Source: Pseudomonas sp. CFII64
Lineage (GTDB): Bacteria > Pseudomonadota > Gammaproteobacteria > Pseudomonadales > Pseudomonadaceae
Assembly (NCBI RefSeq): GCF_000416235.1
Contig: NZ_ATLO01000042.1
Span: 124,001 to 188,000 of the forward strand
DNA length: 64,000 nucleotides
Direction: 5' to 3'
Shown: positions 25,686 to 34,257 of the stretch, one piece after another
Position numbering within the stretch: the stretch's first letter is position 1
Layout of the letters: each line of letters opens with the position of its first letter
The notes under the pieces: model-generated
The model's database searches: none
What the model was told of the DNA's origin: nothing
Seen by the model: only the letters and a program-made list of their open reading frames with translations
Made by a program: the position numbers and the translations under genes

Positions 25686-26468
25686 ATGGACAACAGCACC
25701 CTTCAGAACAACGAACTGGTCTCCGCCGTCGCCCGGACCATGGCCGTACTTGAGGCCCTGGCCGAGCATCCCGAGGAAAGCGGTGTGTCGGAAATCGCGC
25801 AGAAACTGGACATGTCCAAAAGCACGGTTTACCGGTTTTTGCAGTCGCTCAAGGCCCGTGGTTATGTGGTGCAGGATGCCGAAGATCGCTATCGGCTCAG
25901 CGTTCGGCTGTTTGAACTGGGCGCGCAAGCCTTGCCCCATCTGGACATCATCCGTGAAGCTGAACCGGGCATGCGGCGTATCAATGAATTGACCGGCGAG
26001 ACCGTGCACCTGGGCATTCTCGACGAAGGCGACATCGTTTACGTGCACAAGATCGACTCCAAATACAACCTGCGCATGTACTCGCGCATCGGCCGACGTG
26101 CGCCGCTGTACTGCACCGGTATCGGCAAAGTCCTGATGGCGTGGCTGGAGCAGCCCGAGCTGATCGCCCATTTGCAGGAAGAAAGCTTCGAGCGTCGCAC
26201 GGCCAACACTCTGACCAGCATTGAGGCCTATCTGCAGGAACTGGAAGTGGTTCGTGCCCAGGGTTATGCCGAGGACCATGAAGAATTCGAAGACAATATG
26301 CGCTGCCTGGCCGCTCCCATCCGCGACCGCTTCGGTCATGTGATCGGTGGCATGAGCGTGTCATTCCCCTGCTTTCGCTTTCGCGAAGAACTCAAGCAGG
26401 ACTACGTCAAGCGGCTGATGGAAGCCACACAACAGATTTCCCGCCAGTTGGGCTGGCATGCGCGGTAG
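25686..26468 (+). CDS. IclR-family regulator, KdgR-like
   Basis: 260-residue regulator: N-terminal winged helix (AVARTMAVLEALAEH, then VSEIAQKLDMSKSTVYRFLQ) and an IclR GAF-like effector domain with TGETVHLGILDEGDIVYV and APLYCTGIGKVLMAW. Start chosen at ATG 25686 with TTGGAG upstream; the frame extends far into the control region. Divergent from the kinase operon and flanked by two KdgR-like boxes, so it most likely represses that operon until 2-keto-3-deoxygluconate or a relative accumulates. Confidence 0.9.
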   Translation: MDNSTLQNNELVSAVARTMAVLEALAEHPEESGVSEIAQKLDMSKSTVYRFLQSLKARGYVVQDAEDRYRLSVRLFELGAQALPHLDIIREAEPGMRRINELTGETVHLGILDEGDIVYVHKIDSKYNLRMYSRIGRRAPLYCTGIGKVLMAWLEQPELIAHLQEESFERRTANTLTSIEAYLQELEVVRAQGYAEDHEEFEDNMRCLAAPIRDRFGHVIGGMSVSFPCFRFREELKQDYVKRLMEATQQISRQLGWHAR

Positions 26469-26530
26469 CTGACCCACAGCGCGCGGCCGCGCTTTACTCA
26501 GGATTGCACTGTCTCTCGTCACGCAGGTAT

Positions 26531-26553
26531 TATTGCGAACGATTTTCAATAAG
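26531..26553. promoter_or_regulatory. Fur-like box before the ECF sigma gene
   Basis: TATTGCGAACGATTTTCAATAAG resembles the Pseudomonas iron-repressor site (the TGCGAA-cgat-TTTCA core fits the inverted-repeat pattern). It ends 18 bases before the sigma-factor start, where Fur repression under iron sufficiency is expected for iron-starvation sigma factors. Confidence 0.6.
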
Positions 26554-26570
26554 ATCTGGAAAACCAACCA

Positions 26571-27077
26571 GTGCAATCTCCTTCGTCCAGCAAACTGGGA
26601 TTCTTTTTCAGCGATCATCATCGTTGGCTGCTGTCGCATATTCATCGGCATCTACGCAATCGGGCGGACGCCGAGGACACCGCAGCCGATACGTTTTGTC
26701 AGATATTGGCGGCGCGCGTCGATCCCGACAGCATCGAACAACCTCGTGCCTACCTGTCGACCATCGCCCGCCGGCTGATCTTTGATCGCCATCGTCGGCG
26801 CAAACTGGAGCTGGCTTACCTGGAGCGTTTGTCGGTCCTGCCCGAGGCGCTGGCGCCCTCCCCTGAAGAACAGTTGCTGCTGATTGAAGCCCTGGTGGCC
26901 ATCGACCGGGCTATCGACGGCTTGCCGATGGTCGTCAAGGCTACTTTCCTCTACAGCCAGCTGGATGGCCTGAGCTACGTGGCGATTGCACAGAAGCTGG
27001 GCTTGTCGGAGCGTACTGTCAGCCGTTATATGAAACAGGCACTGCGTCAGTGCTATCTGTGCGAAATGACACCATGA
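26571..27077 (+). CDS. ECF sigma factor, FecI/PvdS-like iron-starvation type
   Basis: 168-residue group IV sigma factor. Region 2 includes HHRWLLSHIHRHLRNRADAED and TFCQILAARV; region 4 ends with LDGLSYVAIAQKLGLSERTV and SRYMKQALRQC. The start is a GTG at 26571; no ATG lies in the proper region. Its stop overlaps the anti-sigma gene (ATGA). Together with FecR and a receptor with an N-terminal signalling domain, it forms a cell-surface signalling cascade that turns on the receptor gene when the cognate ferric siderophore binds. Confidence 0.92.
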   Translation: MQSPSSSKLGFFFSDHHRWLLSHIHRHLRNRADAEDTAADTFCQILAARVDPDSIEQPRAYLSTIARRLIFDRHRRRKLELAYLERLSVLPEALAPSPEEQLLLIEALVAIDRAIDGLPMVVKATFLYSQLDGLSYVAIAQKLGLSERTVSRYMKQALRQCYLCEMTP

Positions 27078-28042
27078 AGCAGCCGCGACTGGACCCGGCA
27101 AGCGAGCAGGCCATCGACTGGATGGTCAAACTGCGCGCCGCTACGCCTGATGCCGCGCTGCAGAAACGCTTTGACGCATGGTTGGCGTTGGACCAGACAC
27201 ACAGCCAGGCCTGGGCCAGATTGCAGGATCGGCTCGGCGGTTCGTTCGATACGGTTCTCGCTCTTGATCGACGCTTGCCCGGTCACGCTGGCGAGGCTCG
27301 CCAATTGCTGTTGCACCCTCATGGTTCACGCCGCGATGCCCTGCGCGTGATGGCTGGCCTGGGTCTGCTTGGCGGCGGTGTCTGGCTGGGGGCCGGGACG
27401 CAGCTGGCTGACACGCTGCTGGCGGACCTGCACACCGGGCGCGGCCAGCGCCAGAACTTTGATCTGGCCGATGGCAGTCGCCTGAGCCTGAACGCCAACA
27501 GCGCAGTGGATCTGCGCTTCGATGACCGGCAACGGCTGGTGATTCTGCGCCATGGCGAACTGGTGATCGAGGTCGCGCCAGACCCGCGCCGTCCGCTGCT
27601 GGTGCGCACTGCCCAAGGTGAAGTGCGCGCGCTGGGTACCCGCTTCCTCGTTGCCCAGGAACAGGATGCCAGCCGCCTCGTGGTGTTGCAGCACTCGGTC
27701 GAAGCACGGTTATTCGACGGCACGCTACAGGTGATGAAAGAAGGTCAGTCGGCGCTGCTGCATGCCCGGCGGATTGACCTCGTCAGCGGTGATCAGCGCC
27801 AACGCGCCGACTGGCTGAGCGGCAGGCTGAATGTGCTGGACGAACCCCTTGAACACGTGGTGGATGCGCTGCGGCCTTACAGTCGAGGTTTTGTGCGCGT
27901 GGCGCCGGAGGTTCGCGGCTTGCGCGTCCAGGGCGTGTTTCCGCTCGACGACCCCGACCGGGCCTTGCGTGCTTTAACGGAAACCCTGCCGATACGCGTG
28001 GATCGCTACAGCCCCTGGCTGACGCTGATTGGCTCGAAGTGA
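27074..28042 (+). CDS. FecR-family transmembrane sigma factor regulator
   Basis: 322-residue inner-membrane protein. Residues 10-53 form the cytoplasmic DUF4880 sigma-binding part (AIDWMVKLRA, FDAWLALDQTHSQAWARL), a membrane helix lies near 92-110, and the periplasmic FecR domain follows (FDLADGSRLSLNANSAVDLR, GEVRALGTRFLV) with the C-terminal STN-like DUF4974. It relays the signal from the receptor to the sigma factor. Translationally coupled to the sigma gene. Confidence 0.92.
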   Translation: MKQPRLDPASEQAIDWMVKLRAATPDAALQKRFDAWLALDQTHSQAWARLQDRLGGSFDTVLALDRRLPGHAGEARQLLLHPHGSRRDALRVMAGLGLLGGGVWLGAGTQLADTLLADLHTGRGQRQNFDLADGSRLSLNANSAVDLRFDDRQRLVILRHGELVIEVAPDPRRPLLVRTAQGEVRALGTRFLVAQEQDASRLVVLQHSVEARLFDGTLQVMKEGQSALLHARRIDLVSGDQRQRADWLSGRLNVLDEPLEHVVDALRPYSRGFVRVAPEVRGLRVQGVFPLDDPDRALRALTETLPIRVDRYSPWLTLIGSK

Positions 28043-28047
28043 TCGAC

Positions 28048-28076
28048 CAGAAAAATGCGGCGAACGTTATTTTCTG
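28048..28076. repeat. Inverted repeat between FecR and receptor genes
   Basis: CAGAAAA and TTTTCTG arms separated by 15 bases, in the 115-base gap before the receptor. The arms are AT-rich and could belong to a sigma-responsive promoter region or a small hairpin; no clear assignment. Confidence 0.35.
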
Positions 28077-28157
28077 AAAATCGATCTTGTTTGTGTCTGG
28101 TTTTCATTTCTCACCCCACCTATCTCCTGACACTTCCATACAAACAGGAGAAATTTT

Positions 28158-30590
28158 GTGTTCAACACCTGGCCCCAAGCCCTTTCCGTCGCCGTTGCCC
28201 TGGCAACTCTGGCGAGCCCTGCCCTGGCGCAAAACCTGACCTTCAATCTGCCAGCCGGCCCGCTCGCCAGTACGCTCAATGCGATTGCCGGCCAGAGTGG
28301 GCACATCATTTCGCTGAAACCTTCGCTGGTGCAGGGTAAACAAGCGCCAGCGGTGATCGGCCAGATGCCGGCCGAGCAAGCGATGATCAGGGCGCTGTCG
28401 GGCAGCGGCTTGCAGTTACGGGTGACGGACCAAGGCAATTTCAGTGTCGAGCCAGTCGCCGACAGCAACGCGCTGCAACTGGATGCCACCAACATTGTTG
28501 AGCGCAGCACCGACGCCACCACCGAAGGCTCCGGCTCCTATGCCGCGCGGGCAGTGACCATCGGCAAAGGCACGCACACACTCAAGGAAATCCCGCAGTC
28601 GATCACCGTGATGACTCGCAAGCAAATGGATGACCAGGATCTCACCGACCTCAAGGATGCCGCCAACAAGACCACCGGACTGGTTGGCGTTCAAGGTGTG
28701 GGCAAGGGCATGATCCTCACCTCGCGGGGTTTTCAGATCGATGACTGGCAGTACGACGGCGTGCCGATCCCGCGCAACACCTATGCCCTGGGCAATTGGG
28801 CCACCCAGGACCTGATTTTCTTTGATCGCATGGAAGTGCTGCGGGGCGCGTCCGGCCTGCTTCAGGGCACCGGCAGCCCCGGCGGCGCGATCAATCTGGT
28901 GCGCAAGCGCGGCCAGAACGCGCCAACCGTGACCATGACCGGCAAGGCCGGTTCCTGGGATCACTACGGGCTGCAACTGGATGCCGGTGGGCCTTTGAAC
29001 CAGACCGGCACCGTGCGTGGCCGTTTCGTCGCCGACGAAGATCAGAGCAATTCATTCATCGACTACGAATGGAGCAAGACTCACTCGCTCTACGGCGCGC
29101 TGGATTTTGATCTGCGCGAGGACACGACCCTGGGCCTGGCGGTGAGCCGCTCCGATAGCGAATCACGACCGATGATCCGTGGCCTGCCGCGCTACGCCGA
29201 CGGTAAACCTGTCGATCTGTCGCGTTCGACCTACAGCGGCGCTCGCTGGAATCATTCCGAGATTGATGTCACCACTGTGTATGCGGATCTGGAGCACCGT
29301 TTCAATGACGACTGGGCCTTCAAGATCGGCGCCGTACGCATGACGGAAGACAACAAGGCGAAAAACCAGCGGTTGCAAACCAGCGGCTCTGGACTCGCAG
29401 CGGACGGCAGCGGCGTGCAATACGCCGACTTCGTGACGGATTTCGACGCCACCAAAATCGGTCTGGACATGAACCTCGTCGGACGCTTCGAAGCACTGTC
29501 CATGCAGCAGGAAGTCATGCTGGGCGGCAACTACGCCAAATTGAAATCAGACGACCGCTTCGCCCGAACCTTCAATAACAGCAGCGACACGATCTTCGGC
29601 ATTGATCACAACCGCCCGGACATCAGCTACGACGGTTTGCTCAATACACCTGGGGGTCGTGCGACACCGAGCAAATACGACGTCCGGCAGAAAGGCCTGT
29701 ACGGAAGCTGGCGGATCAAGCCAATCGAGTCGTTGACGCTGGTGCTCGGCTCCCGGGTCAGCTGGTACGACTACAGCTACACGTCATCGACCCAGGACGC
29801 ATTCAGCAACGTGGCCATCCCGCAAGCGGACAGCACCACCCACGAAACCGGGGAAGTCACGCCTTATGCCGGCATCGTTTATGACCTGAACCGCGAATGG
29901 GCGGTTTATGCCAGCTACACAGACGTATTCGAACCACAAACCGCCCGTGACGCGGCCGGTTCGATGCTCAAACCGGTGATCGGCAGCAACTACGAAATCG
30001 GCCTCAAGGGCGAGCTGCTGGATGGCCGGATCAACACGTCCCTGGCGATGTTCCGTTATGACCAGGAAAACCGCCCCGTCAACGACCTGGCTTCGGGTTT
30101 TGCCTGCGACGGTTGGTACTGCTCAACGCCTTCAGGGAAGGTTCGCAGCCAGGGGGTCGAAGCAGAAATCAGCGGCGAAGTGCTCACCGGTCTGCAACTG
30201 TTTGCCGGTTACACCTACAACACCACCAAATACCTGGAAGACCCGGACAGCGAAGGCAAAGTCTTCAGCACCTGGACGCCTAAACATATGCTGCGGGTCT
30301 GGGGCAATTACCAGTTCAGCGGCGACTGGAACCGTGTCAGCACTGGCTTGGGCTTCACCACGCAAAGCCACACGCTGGGCTACGAACATACCTTCAACGT
30401 ACCGGGCTATACCGTGTGGAATGCCCGTGTCGGCTACCAGCTGACGAAGGAAATCGGCGTGGCACTGAACGCCAACAATCTGTTCGACAAGCATTACTAC
30501 ACAGCAGGCTACAACCAGCTCAATGGCAACAACAACTTCGGCGATCCGCGTAATGTGATGTTCAGCGTGAAATACACGCCGACGTTCTGA
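28158..30590 (+). CDS. TonB-dependent ferric-siderophore receptor with signalling (STN) domain
   Basis: 810-residue outer-membrane transducer. GTG start with GGAG eight bases upstream; signal peptide ending in SPALAQ near residue 25; STN domain about 28-98 (FNLPAGPLASTLNAIAGQSG) that contacts FecR; plug about 140-245 with KEIPQSITVMTRKQMDDQ and MEVLRGASGLLQGTGSPGGA; then a 22-strand barrel ending in the expected aromatic residue (VKYTPTF). It imports an iron chelate, probably a xenosiderophore since no biosynthesis genes are near. The FecI/FecR pair upstream is its dedicated regulator. Confidence 0.93.
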   Translation: MFNTWPQALSVAVALATLASPALAQNLTFNLPAGPLASTLNAIAGQSGHIISLKPSLVQGKQAPAVIGQMPAEQAMIRALSGSGLQLRVTDQGNFSVEPVADSNALQLDATNIVERSTDATTEGSGSYAARAVTIGKGTHTLKEIPQSITVMTRKQMDDQDLTDLKDAANKTTGLVGVQGVGKGMILTSRGFQIDDWQYDGVPIPRNTYALGNWATQDLIFFDRMEVLRGASGLLQGTGSPGGAINLVRKRGQNAPTVTMTGKAGSWDHYGLQLDAGGPLNQTGTVRGRFVADEDQSNSFIDYEWSKTHSLYGALDFDLREDTTLGLAVSRSDSESRPMIRGLPRYADGKPVDLSRSTYSGARWNHSEIDVTTVYADLEHRFNDDWAFKIGAVRMTEDNKAKNQRLQTSGSGLAADGSGVQYADFVTDFDATKIGLDMNLVGRFEALSMQQEVMLGGNYAKLKSDDRFARTFNNSSDTIFGIDHNRPDISYDGLLNTPGGRATPSKYDVRQKGLYGSWRIKPIESLTLVLGSRVSWYDYSYTSSTQDAFSNVAIPQADSTTHETGEVTPYAGIVYDLNREWAVYASYTDVFEPQTARDAAGSMLKPVIGSNYEIGLKGELLDGRINTSLAMFRYDQENRPVNDLASGFACDGWYCSTPSGKVRSQGVEAEISGEVLTGLQLFAGYTYNTTKYLEDPDSEGKVFSTWTPKHMLRVWGNYQFSGDWNRVSTGLGFTTQSHTLGYEHTFNVPGYTVWNARVGYQLTKEIGVALNANNLFDKHYYTAGYNQLNGNNNFGDPRNVMFSVKYTPTF

Positions 30591-30637
30591 CAGCACCGCA
30601 GTGACTCTGTGCCGACCGCAAGGCGTTTCCAGACACG

Positions 30638-30663
30638 CCAGGCTGGGTAGAAACCCAGCCTGG
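30638..30663. terminator. Strong hairpin between convergent receptor and HrpF-like genes
   Basis: Perfect 11-base-pair stem CCAGGCTGGGT / ACCCAGCCTGG around an AGAA loop, in the 78-base gap between the two stop codons. No T-run follows on either strand, but the position and stability fit a bidirectional terminator. Confidence 0.65.
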
Positions 30664-30668
30664 ACCCA

Positions 30669-33600
30669 TCACGATGCGATGGTGCTTTCCTCCGGGCCCG
30701 GCCACTCTTCGTACGGCACATCCGAGAGGTCACCGTTCTCGACGCCATCGATTTCGTACTGGGTCAGGTAGTCGCTGAGGTGGTCGGAGAAGCGGGCGAC
30801 CCGGGTTTCCTGCTTGCCTTCCTCGATCAAGCCAGGAATCAGCAGGGCCAAGGCGCCAATACCGGCCGCCGCAATGCCCAGGCTCCCGGCAATCAGGGGC
30901 AAGGCGCGGACGACGCTACCGGCCAGCTGGAATACCCCGGCCGCACCTTCAGCCGCTGAAGCCAGGCCAGCCATCGCACCCAATGAACCTGCAGTGATGT
31001 TCATGCCTCCGGCGACCAGCTCGCCTTTGCGAATCGACTGCACGCCGTCGAAAATGCCGTAAGCGCCCGCTGCTACGCCAGCCAGCCCGCCGAGGCCCTT
31101 GGCGCCGTTTTCCAGTTTCGACAGATTGGTCGTAATGTCTTTGTAGACGTCCGGATCGATAACGTCTTCGGCGCCCTTGAAGTTGTTGGCGAAATTCTTG
31201 ATCCCGCCTTCGACCAGCAGCGTCGCGCTTTGCACCGAGCCGGTACTGATGTCGACGATCTGCCGATCGGTCAGCGCGCCGGAGCCGCTTGCGCCCTTGG
31301 CGATGGTAATACCGGCCATGAACAAGCCGCTGACGCCATGCAGAACACCGGCATTGGAAGCGCCCTTGATCGAGGAATTCTCGCTAAACAGGCCCAGTTC
31401 GGAAATGGACTTGGTGCCTTGACGCAGGACGTCCCAATTGCCTCTGAACACAGCCAGGATCTGGTCAGAAGTGGCGACCTTGCCATCGGCATTGGTCAAT
31501 AACTCAGGGTTACTCTTGCCGATCTCGTCAATCAGTGCCTTGACCTTATCCTCATCCAGATCCTTGCCGCCATTCTTGCCGAAGGCCTTTTCCAGGTCTT
31601 CGAATGTGGCGTCCTTGAAGACATTCTCCTGAGCGATGGCCGTGTAGTTTTCGGTCAGCTTGTCGTCGAACTTGCCGGTGAATTCCGGGTTCAGCGCGGC
31701 GTTGTACATCGCCACTTCCATGCTGAACTGGCTGGCCGCCTTTTCGAACCCTTCAGTCTTGAGCAACTCCTTCAGGCGATCACCGGTCACCAGGGAATTT
31801 TCGTAGAACGACTCGAAGTCCTTGTTGTGTTCGGACTTCTGCACAGCCTGCTGGATTTCGCCGGGGTTGCTGATGCCCAGAGCCTCCTGCGCGCTCTGCG
31901 CCGAGCTGTAGAACTGGGCGAGCGCGGTCTGCTGATCTGTTTTGCCGTCCTTGGTATTGGCTTTCCAGAATTTATCCAGCGCATCGCCGGTCTTGATGCT
32001 GTTGTCGTAGCTGCTCTGCAACGCTTCCTTGAGCCCGTCGCTACCCTCCAGCACCCTGGCCAGTTCACTGGTCGCATTCTCGTTGTAGAACTTGACCACT
32101 TCGGGGTCTTTCTCAAGGGCCGAGACGTGCTTGTTGACGTCATCGAGCAGCTTTTGCGGGTCGGGATGACTGCGCACATTGTTGGCGATCGCGACTTTCG
32201 ATTTGTCGTCTTTCCACATGCCGGCGCCGCTGCCCTGGACGATCAATTGTTGCGCGGCCTTGAGTTCCTGAAGCACCGCAGCCTTCTGTTCTGCCGTGTA
32301 GTTTTCCGGGTGTTCGAATACGTCCTTGTTGAGTGGGTCGGTGTTGACCTTATTGAGCAGGTTGCCTTCAGCGACGGCCTCCAGCAGCGTGCCCACTGCG
32401 CCAACATCTTTCGGGGCCGTATTCTTCAGAAAGGCTTGCACGTCGCCACGGCTGGCCTTGCCGTCAACGCCCTGCTCCAGCGGGCTCTTGGCGTTATCGA
32501 GCAGCGTAAAGGCACCGGATTGCGACCAGAAGTCCAGGGCTTCTTTAACCTCGTCACCCAGCTGGGGATTCTTGTTCTTGTAGTCGGATAGCGCCTCGGC
32601 GGTCATGTCGGCCGAGCCGGTCTTGCCTTTGATTGCTTCGTAGTTTTCGTCAAGGATCGCCGTGTATCTGGCGATTTTTTTCGAGGCGTCGTCGGCGTCG
32701 GGATTGGCCTTGAGGTAGTCCTTGTAGCTACTGATTTCCTCGGTCTTCTTCAGCTCTGGCAGAGCCTCAAAGCCCAGTTTTCCGAAGTCTTGCAGTCGGC
32801 CGGCTTCAGTGCCGTGTTTTGCCTCACCGCTTTTGGTGAAGCCATCGACGCTGCTGTTGAAAACGTGACCGCCGGACTGCGCGTTACCCTTTTCGTCGTA
32901 CATCGTCACCCGGTCGAGCACCTGAGCAGCGCGGAAGGCAGCGTTCGCGTCCTTCTCGTAATCGCCGACCTGCTCCTTGAGCATGTCCTTGACGCCGCTC
33001 TGGTTACCCAGGTTCTTGAGCAGCGGATTGTCGTCAATGATGTCCTGAGCCGAGCGTTTGTCATCCTTGGGTAGCGCCCACATGATGCCGAGTTTCTCAG
33101 CCTGCTCGCGGGCTTCTTTGTTGTCGCCAGCGGCCGACACATTGGTCATCTGGCCCTTGAGGCTGGCGAAACCGTCCTTGCCGAAATCCTGCAGGCGGCC
33201 CGCTTCGGTGCCGTTCTTCGCCTCGCCGCTTTTGGTGAAACCGTCGACACTGCCGTTGGCCACGTCATTACCGACGATGCGCGAGCCGTTGCCGTCGAAC
33301 TGCTCGATGTGAGCCAGGACCTGAGTGGCACGGTAGGCGGCGTCAGGATCGGTTTCGAAATCGCCGACCTGCTCCTTGAGCATGTCCTTGACGTCACTTT
33401 GATTGCCCAGGTTCTTGAGCAACGGGTCGCTTTCGATGATGTCCTTGGCCGACCGATCATCACCCTCCGGGCGTTGCCACTCAATGCCCAGCTTTTCGGC
33501 CTGCTCTTTAGTGGCAGGGTCATCAGCGGCGGATCGAACCTCGTGCAGCTCACCCTTGAGGTTGGAAAAACCGGACCTGCCAAAATCCTTCAGACGCCCG

Positions 33601-33989
33601 GCCTCGCTACCATGCCTGGCGTCGCTGCTGCTGGTATAGCCGTCGATGCGCTCATTACCGATGTCGTTACTGGCCAGGCGATCACCGTTGGCGTCAAAGG
33701 TCTCAATGTGTTCGAGGACCTGGACGGCACGGAATGCAGCGTCCGGGTCCTTGGTGTAATCACCGACCTGCGCGATTAGATTGTCCCTGGCTTCGCCCCT
33801 GTCACCCCGCCCGCCCACGCTCTTGAGCAACGGGTTATCGTCGATAATTTCCTGCGCGGTGCGCTTGTCGTCCGCAGGCCGCTCCCATTGGATGCCGGCC
33901 TCCTTCGATTGCTGGACCGCCTGCTCCCAGGCTTTGATGTCCACCGGATCCTGAGGTTTCTCGGTAGTGATCTTGCTGACAGAGCTCAT
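30669..33989 (-). CDS. Large repeat protein resembling HrpF/NolX/HrpK type III translocon proteins
   Basis: 1,106 residues from the ATG at 33989 (AAGGA eight bases upstream; a longer frame lacks a ribosome site). No signal peptide. Residues 28-412 hold three related units of about 133 residues with IIDDNPLLKNLGNQSGVKDM, LKEQVGDYEKDANAA and GTEAGRLQDFGKLGF as conserved blocks. Residues 420-900 are acidic, helical and low in cysteine. The C-terminal part has several glycine/alanine-rich hydrophobic segments (about 955-1060, including LPLIAGSLGIAAAGIGALAL) that could insert into a membrane, and an acidic tail. This layout of N-terminal repeats plus C-terminal membrane segments is that of HrpF and NolX, the pore-forming translocon proteins of plant-associated bacteria. 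No type III secretion gene or HrpL box is seen near it. Family assignment is from recalled similarity; secretion is inferred. Confidence 0.6.
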   Translation of the reverse strand: MSSVSKITTEKPQDPVDIKAWEQAVQQSKEAGIQWERPADDKRTAQEIIDDNPLLKSVGGRGDRGEARDNLIAQVGDYTKDPDAAFRAVQVLEHIETFDANGDRLASNDIGNERIDGYTSSSDARHGSEAGRLKDFGRSGFSNLKGELHEVRSAADDPATKEQAEKLGIEWQRPEGDDRSAKDIIESDPLLKNLGNQSDVKDMLKEQVGDFETDPDAAYRATQVLAHIEQFDGNGSRIVGNDVANGSVDGFTKSGEAKNGTEAGRLQDFGKDGFASLKGQMTNVSAAGDNKEAREQAEKLGIMWALPKDDKRSAQDIIDDNPLLKNLGNQSGVKDMLKEQVGDYEKDANAAFRAAQVLDRVTMYDEKGNAQSGGHVFNSSVDGFTKSGEAKHGTEAGRLQDFGKLGFEALPELKKTEEISSYKDYLKANPDADDASKKIARYTAILDENYEAIKGKTGSADMTAEALSDYKNKNPQLGDEVKEALDFWSQSGAFTLLDNAKSPLEQGVDGKASRGDVQAFLKNTAPKDVGAVGTLLEAVAEGNLLNKVNTDPLNKDVFEHPENYTAEQKAAVLQELKAAQQLIVQGSGAGMWKDDKSKVAIANNVRSHPDPQKLLDDVNKHVSALEKDPEVVKFYNENATSELARVLEGSDGLKEALQSSYDNSIKTGDALDKFWKANTKDGKTDQQTALAQFYSSAQSAQEALGISNPGEIQQAVQKSEHNKDFESFYENSLVTGDRLKELLKTEGFEKAASQFSMEVAMYNAALNPEFTGKFDDKLTENYTAIAQENVFKDATFEDLEKAFGKNGGKDLDEDKVKALIDEIGKSNPELLTNADGKVATSDQILAVFRGNWDVLRQGTKSISELGLFSENSSIKGASNAGVLHGVSGLFMAGITIAKGASGSGALTDRQIVDISTGSVQSATLLVEGGIKNFANNFKGAEDVIDPDVYKDITTNLSKLENGAKGLGGLAGVAAGAYGIFDGVQSIRKGELVAGGMNITAGSLGAMAGLASAAEGAAGVFQLAGSVVRALPLIAGSLGIAAAGIGALALLIPGLIEEGKQETRVARFSDHLSDYLTQYEIDGVENGDLSDVPYEEWPGPEESTIAS
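32754..33908 (-). repeat. Three tandem ~400-bp coding repeats
   Basis: Approximate units 33510-33908, 33111-33500 and 32754-33101. Units two and three are also close at DNA level, for example around 33181-33257 and 32781-32858, exactly 400 bases apart at the start of the shared block. Unit one is more divergent. Each unit contains an FDxNGxR-like loop (FDANGDR, FDGNGSR, YDEKGNA) that could have been an EF-hand-like calcium site. Confidence 0.75.
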
Positions 33990-34211
33990 CGACTGTTCCT
34001 TCCATTGGTCACCAGAAAAGTCCAGCGACAACCGGGCTTGCGCAGATTGGGGCAAGCTCCGCTACTGGTCAGACTGGTGCAAACCGGGCCGTAACGGCAG
34101 AAACACGGGGGCCGGGCTTGATACCAGGCTCCCGCGATTGAGTTCGATTAGAACGGCTTAGTGTTAAGAAGGGATGACATCCACGGGCTGACGTTCGTTG
34201 AAGCACAGAAC

Positions 34212-34227
34212 CTGATTCTCGAATCAG
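34212..34227. terminator. Small perfect hairpin downstream of the MFS gene
   Basis: CTGATTC-TC-GAATCAG, 30 bases past the MFS stop codon on the minus strand, with a T-containing but not T-rich tail. Possibly the operon terminator. The rest of the gap to the HrpF-like start (33990-34257) shows no gene. Confidence 0.4.
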
Positions 34228-34257
34228 CACACCGTTTGACGGGCACCTGGCTTGCTG

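Noticed and set aside
33990..34257. HrpL-type promoter for the HrpF-like gene
   Set aside because: No GGAACC-N15/16-CCAC arrangement on the minus strand of this gap.
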